A DNA stretch of 21,279 nt from positions 1 to 21,279 of the forward strand of contig JAEWBY010000106.1 of assembly GCA_023390905.1 (NCBI GenBank). The letters run 5' to 3'. Each line of letters begins with the position of its first letter. The first letter of the stretch is position 1. The DNA comes from Pseudomonadota bacterium (GTDB taxonomy: Bacteria; Pseudomonadota; Gammaproteobacteria; Xanthomonadales; Xanthomonadaceae). The notes beneath the pieces are model-generated. The model had not been told where the DNA came from. It saw only the letters and a list, made by a program, of their open reading frames with translations, and searched no databases. A program made the position numbers and the translations under genes. This document shows positions 5,082 to 11,338 of this stretch, piece after piece.

Positions 5082-8000
5082 TCAGGCGCTGCGTTCGCTG
5101 TCGGGCGTGTCATCCGGGTGGGCGGGATGATCGTCCTGGGCGTCGTCATTGTGGGCGATGGTTTCCTCGCTCGGCGCCGGCTTCGGCGCAGGCACCGGAT
5201 CGAACAATCCGCGCGTCACCGAAGTCGGCGTGTTGGCGTCCAGCGCGAAGAACAACGAACCGGTCGTGCCGCGCGTTGTTTCGTTCTGGACCGGTGTGGT
5301 CGCCGGAGCGGCTGCGAGCGCGGCGGCATCGGCGGGCGTGGCCGACTCGACGCTTTCAGCGCTCGGCTCGGTGTCCGCCACAGCGACCGCGGCGTCTTCG
5401 GCAGGCGTCGGGGCCACCACCGGCGACGCGACGGCCGGCGCAGCGGCAATCGGCGTTTCAGAGGCCTGGGCCGTTTCGACAGTCGGCGCGGACGAGGCGG
5501 GCGAGGGGGCTGCAATCGCCTGTGTCACGGCGTCGCGGCCCGCTTCGGCTTCGCTGTTGACCGTTTGGGCGATGGCCGCCTGTTCCGGTGCGTTCTGCGC
5601 AACTTCGGCCACAATCGATCGCGCTTCCTCCACGACTGCCGGAGCGGGCGCCTGTTGCGGCGTTTCCGGTGCCCTGACCACGGCAACCGCCTCGGCGGTC
5701 AGCGCGGCGGCGGCCGGTGCGGCCATCGCGACGGGCGTGTCGGCTTCGACCCGGCGCGCCGGTTTCGCCGCTGCCGGAGCCTGGCTTTCGATGTCCTCGA
5801 AATCGAACTCCGGTTGCGAACGATGCGCCGCCCGTTCGGTGCTCTCGCCCGGGGTCCCGGCGGTTTCGCCTTCGTCGCCATCGGCGAAGTCGTCGGCGCC
5901 GTCGAACTGCTCATCGGTCGCCGCACCGGCTTCGGCATTGCCACGACGACGGCGACGGCCACCACGCCGACCCCGGCGGCGACGGCCATTGCCTTCACCG
6001 GTGGCGGCGTCACCGGACGCCTGTTCCGTGGACGCGTTTTCGATCGACGCCACCTCAGCGGCGGGCGATGCGATGGCTTCTTCGGGTTTGGCAGCGGCGG
6101 AACCCTGCGCCTGCACCGGCTCGGCGACGGGCGCCGCCGGCGTCACCGGCGGGGTGGCGACCGTGTTGGCCGCGATGGCCGCTGCCGCGACCGGTGCGGA
6201 AGCCGGCACGTTCTGCGCCGGGGCGGCTTCCGGCTTCGGCGGCTGCGACTGCCGTGGCTGGTCCTGCTGCGGTTGCTTCGGTGCCGGTTCGTTGCGTGGC
6301 TTCGGGTTCTGCTGGCCCTGGGCTTGCTTGTTGCCCTGCGGTTGCTGGGCCTTCTGCGCCGGCTGCTGCTTCTGCTTCTGCGGCGGCTGATCGCTGCGCG
6401 GCTTCGGATTCTGCTGGCCCGGATTCTGCCCGGCGTTGCCTTGGCCCTTGGCGCGGCCTTCCTCGCGGCGCGCGTTGTTGCCGCCGCGGCCCTGATTCTG
6501 CTGGCCACGGTTGTCACGACGCGGGTTGCGATCGCCGCGCTCCGGACGCGAAGGGCCGCGTGCCTGTTCCTGCTTCTGCGTCGCCGCGGGCGCCGGATGG
6601 CCGCCGACCAGACGTTTGAACCAGCCGAACAGGCCGCCGCTGCTGGCCGGGGCCGGCGTGGGCACTGGCGCGGCGACCGGGGCGGGGGCCGCCACCGGTT
6701 CGCGTTCTTCGCGCACCGGGGCCGGCTGCGAATGCTTGACGTGCGTGACCGCCGGCGCGGCCGGGATGTTGAGCTGCGCCTTGGTCAGCGCGTGCACCGG
6801 CAGCTTGCGCGGCGTGCCGCGCTGGTAGCTGGGCTTGGTGGATTCTTCGCCGAGTTCGTTCTCGCGGATGCGGGTGACTTCGTAGTGCGGCGTATGCAGT
6901 GCCTCGTCGGCGACGATGATGATCGGCGCGTCGTGGCGGGTTTCGATTTCACGCAGCGCGCTGCGCTTTTCGTTGAGCAGGAAATTGGCGATCTCGACCG
7001 GCGCCTGCACCAGCACCTGTCCGGTGTTTTCCTTCATCGCGTGCTCTTCGGCCACGCGGATGATCGACAGCGACAGCGACTCGACGCTGCGCATGCGGCC
7101 ATGTCCATCGCAGCGCGGGCAGACGATCTGGCTGGATTCGCCCAGCGACGGACGCAGTCGCTGGCGGCTCATTTCCAGCAGGCCGAAGCGCGAAATGCGG
7201 CCGAGCTGCACGCGCGCACGATCGTATTTCAGCGCGTTCTGCAGGCGGTTCTCGACTTCGCGCTGGTGCTTGTTGGAGGACATGTCGATGAAGTCGATCA
7301 CCACCAGGCCGCCCAGATCGCGCAGGCGCAACTGGCGGGCCACTTCCTCGGCCGCTTCCAGATTGGTGTGGAACGCGGTTTCCTCGATGTCGCCGCCCTT
7401 GGTGGCGCGCGCGGAGTTGACGTCGATGGCGGTCAGGGCTTCGGTCTGATCGACCACGATCGAGCCGCCGGACGGCAGCCGCACGTTGCGTTCGTACGCG
7501 CCTTCGATCTGCGATTCGATCTGGAAGCGGTTGAACAGCGGGATGTCGTCCTTGTAATGCTTGAGCTTGCGCAGGCTCTGCGGCATCACCTGCTGCATGA
7601 ATTCGTGCGCGGTCTGGTAGAGCTCGTCGGTGTCGACCAGGATCTCGCCGACATCGGCGCGCAGGTAGTCGCGCAGGGCGCGCACGATCAGGCGCGACTC
7701 CTGGTAGATCAGGAACGGCGCGGGCCTGGTCAGCGCGGCTTCGGCGATCGCCTTCCACACCTGCAGCAGGTAATCGAGATCCCATTGCAGTTCTTCGGCA
7801 TCGCGGCCGACGCCGGCGGTGCGGATGATGACGCCCATGTCATCGGGAATGGACAGGCTGTCCAATGCCTTCTTCAGCTCGGCGCGGTCATCGCCCTCGA
7901 TGCGTCGCGAGACGCCGCCGGCGCTCGGCGAGTTGGGCATCAGCACCATGTAGCGGCCGGCCAGCGAGATGAACGTGGTCAGCGCCGCGCCCTTGTTGCC

Positions 8001-8324
8001 GCGCTCGTCCTTGTCCACCTGCACGACCACTTCCTGGCCCTCGCGCAGCAGTTCGCGCAGGCCGGCCTTGTTCGGGTCGACGCCGGCCTGGAAATAATCG
8101 CGGGAGATTTCCTTCAGCGGCAGGAAGCCGTGGCGATCGGCGCCGTAATCGACGAAGGCCGCTTCGAGGGAGGGTTCGAGCCGGGTGATGCGGCCCTTGT
8201 AGATGTTGGACTTCTTCTGTTCCTTCGACGGTTGTTCGATATCGATGTCGTAAAGGGTCTGTCCATCCACGATGGCGACGCGCAGTTCTTCTGCCTGCGT
8301 CGCATTGATCAACATGCGTTTCAT
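5082..8324 (-). CDS. rne: Ribonuclease E
   Basis: The 1080-residue endoribonuclease that initiates mRNA decay, processes rRNA/tRNA precursors and scaffolds the degradosome at the inner membrane. Seen: N-terminal MKRMLINATQAEELRVA, an S1 RNA-binding domain (about 36-120), catalytic metal ligands D301 (in TAIDVNS) and D344 (in VVIDFID), and the Zn-link C402-x-x-C405 in VCPRCDGHG. The C-terminal half (about 560-1080) is disordered. It has a Gln/Pro/Asn/Arg tract, an arginine-rich RNA-binding patch (RRRRGRRGGRRRRRG near 850) and a long Ala/Pro-rich tail. Length is close to E. coli RNase E (1061). The frame stays open to 8534, but family alignment and GAGGA eight bases upstream fix the start at 8324. 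Only the N-terminal half is expected to be conserved. Autoregulation through the leader is likely. Confidence 0.97.
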   Translation of the reverse strand: MKRMLINATQAEELRVAIVDGQTLYDIDIEQPSKEQKKSNIYKGRITRLEPSLEAAFVDYGADRHGFLPLKEISRDYFQAGVDPNKAGLRELLREGQEVVVQVDKDERGNKGAALTTFISLAGRYMVLMPNSPSAGGVSRRIEGDDRAELKKALDSLSIPDDMGVIIRTAGVGRDAEELQWDLDYLLQVWKAIAEAALTRPAPFLIYQESRLIVRALRDYLRADVGEILVDTDELYQTAHEFMQQVMPQSLRKLKHYKDDIPLFNRFQIESQIEGAYERNVRLPSGGSIVVDQTEALTAIDVNSARATKGGDIEETAFHTNLEAAEEVARQLRLRDLGGLVVIDFIDMSSNKHQREVENRLQNALKYDRARVQLGRISRFGLLEMSRQRLRPSLGESSQIVCPRCDGHGRMRSVESLSLSIIRVAEEHAMKENTGQVLVQAPVEIANFLLNEKRSALREIETRHDAPIIIVADEALHTPHYEVTRIRENELGEESTKPSYQRGTPRKLPVHALTKAQLNIPAAPAVTHVKHSQPAPVREEREPVAAPAPVAAPVPTPAPASSGGLFGWFKRLVGGHPAPAATQKQEQARGPSRPERGDRNPRRDNRGQQNQGRGGNNARREEGRAKGQGNAGQNPGQQNPKPRSDQPPQKQKQQPAQKAQQPQGNKQAQGQQNPKPRNEPAPKQPQQDQPRQSQPPKPEAAPAQNVPASAPVAAAAIAANTVATPPVTPAAPVAEPVQAQGSAAAKPEEAIASPAAEVASIENASTEQASGDAATGEGNGRRRRGRRGGRRRRRGNAEAGAATDEQFDGADDFADGDEGETAGTPGESTERAAHRSQPEFDFEDIESQAPAAAKPARRVEADTPVAMAAPAAAALTAEAVAVVRAPETPQQAPAPAVVEEARSIVAEVAQNAPEQAAIAQTVNSEAEAGRDAVTQAIAAPSPASSAPTVETAQASETPIAAAPAVASPVVAPTPAEDAAVAVADTEPSAESVESATPADAAALAAAPATTPVQNETTRGTTGSLFFALDANTPTSVTRGLFDPVPAPKPAPSEETIAHNDDAQDDHPAHPDDTPDSERSA

Positions 8325-8428
8325 TGTGTGCGTTCCTCGCGCGCTACTACCGCGCGGAACGCCGTGGCGTTTCGCCTCTGGAACTTTGGCCGCCTCTTGC
8401 GCAGGCGCAGCGAAGCGATTGGCTTTCC

Positions 8429-8469
8429 AGCGCTGCGACACCACGGCAGGCCGCGGGAGCGCTTTTTTT
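8429..8469 (-). promoter_or_regulatory. A-run followed by stem-loop in the rne leader
   Basis: Seven T residues on the plus strand (8463-8469) read as A7 in the rne message. They are directly followed by a stem formed by AGCGCT at 8458-8463 and at 8429-8434, extended by an inner CGC/GCG pairing after a GGG bulge. An unpaired A-rich stretch beside a hairpin is the type of site RNase E prefers, so this is a candidate cis element for autoregulation. In the plus direction it would look like a terminator, but no plus-strand transcript is expected to enter it. Confidence 0.4.
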
Positions 8470-8651
8470 AATGGTGTTGCGGGCCGGCGGCAGCTTCCCA
8501 CGAATGGTGGCGCCGCACGGGACATGTTCAGCAACGAATGCCGTCACGCATCCGGCGGTATCCGGGTTTGCCGATGAGCCGCTAACATGGCCGCCCCTGG
8601 GGCGGTGGCCGCGCACTGACCGGAATCACGGAAAGCTGGGCTTCTGGCCCG

Positions 8652-8669
8652 CGGTCTGCTTCCAGACCG
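8652..8669. promoter_or_regulatory. Perfect 7-bp stem-loop near the 5' end of the rne leader
   Basis: CGGTCTG (8652-8658) pairs with CAGACCG (8663-8669) around a 4-base loop, which reads GAAG in the rne message and CUUC in an rluC message. It would fall about 35-50 nt after the predicted rne start and could protect the 5' end, since RNase E is 5'-end dependent. A second stem, with one G-U pair, lies at 8589-8610. Confidence 0.4.
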
Positions 8670-8732
8670 GTGAACTTCCAGCGAAATCAAACCCTTATCT
8701 CGCCCGCCGAGTGTAACAGAATAATACTCACG

Positions 8733-9707
8733 ATGACCGTTCCTCCCCCCGCGGCTCCGTCCGCTCCCGGCCCCCGGGCGACCGTCCGCACGGTGCGCGT
8801 TCCCGAGGACCGCGCCGGCCAGCGACTGGACAATTTCCTGCTGGGCCAGCTGAAGGGCGCCCCGCGCAGCCTGGTCTACAAACTGGTGCGCAGCGGACAG
8901 GTGCGGGTCAACGGTGGGCGAGCCAAGGCCGAGCGCAAGCTCGATGCCGGCGACGAGGTCCGGATTCCCCCGGTGAACCTGAGCGAGACCGGCGACAAGG
9001 CGCCGCCCTCGAGCGGTTTCCTGCAACGGATGGAGGCGGCGATCCTGTTCGAGGACACCCGCCTGCTGGTGATCAACAAGCCCTCGGGCGTGGCCAGCCA
9101 CGGCGGCAGCGGCATCAGCCACGGGGCCATCGAAACCCTGCGGGCGCTGCGCCCGAATCAGTCGCTGGAGCTGGTGCACCGGCTCGACCGCGATACCTCC
9201 GGCCTGCTCATCGTGGCGAAGAAGCGTTCGGCGCTGACCGAACTGCAGGCGCTGATGCGCGAGGACGGCGGCATCAACAAGCGGTACCTGACCCTGCTGG
9301 CCGGCCGCATGCCCGACGGCGTGATGTCGGTCGATGCGCCGCTGCATGTCGGCCTGCGCCAGGGCGGGGAGCGGCATGTGCAGGTGAATGAGTCCGGCAA
9401 ACCCTCGCTCAGCCATTTCCGCGTGCTGGAGCGGCGCGGCGGGCATTCCTATTGCGAAGTGCACATTGAAACCGGGCGCACCCACCAGATCCGCGTGCAT
9501 GCCCGGCACATCGGCCATCCGGTGGCTGGTGATGACAAGTACGGCGACGAAGCGGTGAACAAGCGGCTGCGTGATCAGGCCGGGCTGAAGCGCCTGTTCC
9601 TGCACGCGGCGTCGCTGGAATTCACGCTGGAAGGTGGCAAGACGCCGTATCTGCTCAATGCGCCGCTGGCGTCCGAACTGGCCCAAGTGCTGGACCGGCT
9701 GGGCTGA
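8733..9707 (+). CDS. rluC: 23S rRNA pseudouridine synthase RluC
   Basis: A 324-residue pseudouridine synthase of the RluA family that isomerises uridines in 23S rRNA near the peptidyl-transferase centre (955, 2504 and 2580 in E. coli numbering). Seen: an N-terminal S4 RNA-binding domain (about 27-85; RLDNFL, LVYKLVRSGQVRVNG), then the catalytic domain with NKPSG, the active-site motif HRLDRDTSG with D152 as the catalytic aspartate, and the C-terminal TGRTHQIRVH motif. The ATG at 8733 is taken because it follows an AT-rich promoter-like stretch and leaves only a short Pro-rich leader before the S4 domain. An in-frame ATG at 8670 adds an unconserved extension. Divergence from rne is the classic gammaproteobacterial arrangement and separates it from RluD. 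Confidence 0.95.
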   Translation: MTVPPPAAPSAPGPRATVRTVRVPEDRAGQRLDNFLLGQLKGAPRSLVYKLVRSGQVRVNGGRAKAERKLDAGDEVRIPPVNLSETGDKAPPSSGFLQRMEAAILFEDTRLLVINKPSGVASHGGSGISHGAIETLRALRPNQSLELVHRLDRDTSGLLIVAKKRSALTELQALMREDGGINKRYLTLLAGRMPDGVMSVDAPLHVGLRQGGERHVQVNESGKPSLSHFRVLERRGGHSYCEVHIETGRTHQIRVHARHIGHPVAGDDKYGDEAVNKRLRDQAGLKRLFLHAASLEFTLEGGKTPYLLNAPLASELAQVLDRLG

Positions 9708-9730
9708 GCGAGCAGGATTGCGGTTGCAGA

Positions 9731-9746
9731 CGGGCCTTCGGGCCCG
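9731..9746. other. Stable UUCG-loop hairpin after rluC
   Basis: CGGGCC, TTCG, GGCCCG forms a perfect 6-bp GC stem with a UUCG tetraloop, 24 bases after the rluC stop and within the 149-base convergent gap before the TonB-domain lipoprotein gene. There is no T-run on either strand, so it is a possible 3'-end stabiliser or Rho-associated hairpin rather than an intrinsic terminator. Confidence 0.5.
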
Positions 9747-9856
9747 ACGGCTCCGAGCGGATACCCACGGCCGCGCGCGGCGTCATGTTAATCGGAACAG
9801 CGGCGCGCGCCCGATGCCGCCAGGCGCTAGCCCGATCGATCCGACCCGGATCAGCC

Positions 9857-10279
9857 TCAGCCCGGGCCCTGCGAGTCGAGCGCGAAGCACTCCTGCGGGC
9901 GCTCGGCCGGCGGGGTGAAGTTGACCGGCACCTGGATGGTGGTCGCCACCGGCTGGCCGCCGCGGGTGGCCGCCTTGAACCGCCAGTTGCGCACGGCCTT
10001 CATGGCCAGATCGTCCAACTGCGGCTGGCCACTGCTCTTGGCCACGCTGACATCGGTCGGCGTGCCCTGCGTTCCGATCACTACCTTGAGCGTGGAGACA
10101 CCGCCCACGCCCGCGCAGGCGAAGCGGATCGGATAGTCCGGCGGCGGCGTGTCGACGGCGGCCACCTCGGTCGGCGCGATGACCGGCGCGGACGGTGCAG
10201 TGGAACCGCCGCAGGCGGTCAACGCCAGCGCCAGCATCGAGCCGGCGCCTGCACGCAAACGGAAGGAAAAGGCGTTCAT
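9857..10279 (-). CDS. Lipoprotein with a TonB C-terminal domain
   Basis: A 140-residue predicted lipoprotein. Seen: a signal peptide with lipobox LTAC and lipidation at C23, a short linker, then a TonB-type C-terminal fold (about 48-130). Its features are PPPDYPIRF at the start, the G-x-V-x-T-L-K-V-V-I strand, the helix QLDDLAMKAVRNWRF with the TonB W-x-F/Y signature, then P-V-x-F near the end. True TonB has a membrane-spanning anchor that couples to ExbB/ExbD; here the anchor is a lipid, so this domain cannot be energised in the usual way and is more likely a periplasmic binding or adaptor module. Two further cysteines (in FACAGVGG and ECFALD) could pair. It starts one base after the phhB stop and is probably translationally coupled. 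The role is unknown. Confidence 0.75.
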   Translation of the reverse strand: MNAFSFRLRAGAGSMLALALTACGGSTAPSAPVIAPTEVAAVDTPPPDYPIRFACAGVGGVSTLKVVIGTQGTPTDVSVAKSSGQPQLDDLAMKAVRNWRFKAATRGGQPVATTIQVPVNFTPPAERPQECFALDSQGPG

Positions 10280-10280
10280 G

Positions 10281-10628
10281 TCAGGCTCCCTTGGCCAGTG
10301 CGTCGGCGCGCGCGGCGCAGATGAAGTCGTTCTCGCTCAGCCCGCCCACGTCGTGGGTGGAATAACGCACCACCGCGCGGTCGTAATGCACGCCGAGATC
10401 CGGATGGTGGTCCTCGCGATGGGCCATGAAGGCCAGCGCGTTCACGAAGGCCATCGTCTCGTAGTAGTTCTTGAACCGATACGTACGGCTGAGCGCGTGG
10501 CCATCCTCGACCAGTTCCCAGCCCGGGAGCTCGGGCAGCAGTTCGGCGATGCGGGCCTGTCCGAGGCGGTGCTCGCTGCCGCGCAACGGAACGCAATGGG
10601 CCTGGGCGAGCGGGATCAGGTCGTTCAT
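10281..10628 (-). CDS. phhB: Pterin-4a-carbinolamine dehydratase
   Basis: A 115-residue cytosolic enzyme that dehydrates 4a-hydroxytetrahydrobiopterin, recycling the pterin cofactor of aromatic amino acid hydroxylases such as PhhA. Seen: the family core PGWELVEDGHALSRTYRF, the helix TMAFVNALAFMAHREDHHPDL, and VHYDRAVVRYSTHDVGGLSE. The catalytic histidines are H74 and H75 in the EDHHP motif, with H92 in STHD. Length matches the family (about 100-118). It starts at ATG 10626-10628 with GAGG upstream. No phenylalanine hydroxylase gene is in the window. The only operon partner is the TonB-domain lipoprotein directly downstream. The symbol follows Pseudomonas usage. Confidence 0.93.
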   Translation of the reverse strand: MNDLIPLAQAHCVPLRGSEHRLGQARIAELLPELPGWELVEDGHALSRTYRFKNYYETMAFVNALAFMAHREDHHPDLGVHYDRAVVRYSTHDVGGLSENDFICAARADALAKGA

Positions 10629-10716
10629 GGGGAGCCTCGTTTGCTCAGCGGAACGCTGGCACGGTTACTATGGCGGCAAGCCCCGGAGCATAACGCGCTC
10701 TGACAGGGGAGGCGGC

Positions 10717-10722
10717 TAGAAT
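10717..10722 (+). promoter_or_regulatory. -10 hexamer of a probable leaderless nfuA promoter
   Basis: TAGAAT lies with its last base seven positions before the A of the nfuA ATG (10729), so a normal start point would fall on the ATG itself. The only purine-rich stretch (GGGGAGG near 10707-10713) is too far away for a ribosome binding site. No good -35 is seen at the expected spacing. Confidence 0.6.
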
Positions 10723-10728
10723 ACCCGC

Positions 10729-11325
10729 ATGATCCATATTTCCGACAGCGCACAGCAGCATTTCCGCAAACTCATCGAACGCGAGGCGCTGCCTGGCCTG
10801 GGCGTGCGCCTGAGTGCGGTCCACGGCGGCACCGCGCGCGCCGATGCCCGCCTCGAATTCGCCGAACCGGCGGATCTGGCGGGCGACGAATGGGCCGTGG
10901 ATTGCGATGGCTTCACCCTCTACGTGGATGCGGCGAGCGTGGCCTGGCTGGACGGCGCGGAGATCGATTACGTCCATCAGGGCGCGAGCACGCAGCTCAC
11001 CATCAAGGCGCCGAAGATCAAGGGCGAAGCACCGGCCGATTCGGCCTCGCTGGTGGACCGCGTGCGCTGGGTCGTGGAGAACGAAATCAATCCGCAACTG
11101 GCCCAGCACAAGGGACGCGTGGCGGTGGAGGAAGTCACTGCCGAAGGTGCGGTGTACCTGCGTTTCGGCGGCGGTTGCCACGGCTGCGGCATGGCCGACG
11201 TGACCTTGAAGCAGGGGATCGAGAAGACGTTGATGGCCCGCGTTCCGGGCGTGACCGCGGTGCGCGACGCCACCGATCACGACACCGGCCACGCGCCCTA
11301 TATCCCGCGCGGCAACGCCGCCTGA
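10729..11325 (+). CDS. nfuA: Fe-S biogenesis scaffold/carrier NfuA
   Basis: A 198-residue protein that carries [4Fe-4S] clusters to target apoproteins, important under oxidative stress or iron limitation. Seen: an N-terminal degenerate A-type (IscA-like) domain (about 1-95) lacking the usual cysteines, and a C-terminal Nfu domain (about 105-185). The latter has the cluster-binding C150-H-G-C153 motif followed by GMADVTLKQGIE and VPGVTAVRDATDH. Two-domain order and length match E. coli NfuA (191 residues; C149/C152). It is divergent from phhB with a 100-base gap. It is followed 13 bases later by a large proline-rich membrane protein gene, probably co-transcribed. Confidence 0.95.
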   Translation: MIHISDSAQQHFRKLIEREALPGLGVRLSAVHGGTARADARLEFAEPADLAGDEWAVDCDGFTLYVDAASVAWLDGAEIDYVHQGASTQLTIKAPKIKGEAPADSASLVDRVRWVVENEINPQLAQHKGRVAVEEVTAEGAVYLRFGGGCHGCGMADVTLKQGIEKTLMARVPGVTAVRDATDHDTGHAPYIPRGNAA

Positions 11326-11338
11326 CGCGCCCGCGCCG

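Larger units (their letters stand above)
8325..8732. other. rne/rluC divergent region with a long structured rne leader
   Basis: These 408 bases without a gene separate the divergent rne and rluC genes. On the minus strand a TACACT -10-like hexamer (top-strand 8710-8715) would give an rne leader of about 380 nt, similar to the 361-nt leader through which E. coli RNase E controls its own mRNA. Three stem-loops are visible: 8429-8463, 8589-8610 and 8652-8669. On the rluC side an AT-rich stretch (8711-8730) could hold that promoter just before the ATG. Elsewhere I see no feature. Confidence 0.6.

Noticed and set aside
8429..8469. A plus-strand intrinsic terminator between rne and rluC
   Set aside because: A hairpin followed by T7 fits the pattern, but no plus-strand gene precedes it. 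It is more sensibly read as an A-run plus stem in the rne leader, though termination of antisense transcription cannot be excluded.
5118..8471. A very long plus-strand open frame (over 1100 codons) opposite rne
   Set aside because: It is the antisense shadow of a GC-rich gene with strong third-position bias; its product is Arg/Gly-rich with no domain, while the minus-strand frame is unmistakably RNase E.
8325..8534. An N-terminal extension of RNase E
   Set aside because: RNase E conservation starts exactly at MKRMLINA with a good ribosome binding site; the 70 extra codons cover the leader stem-loops.
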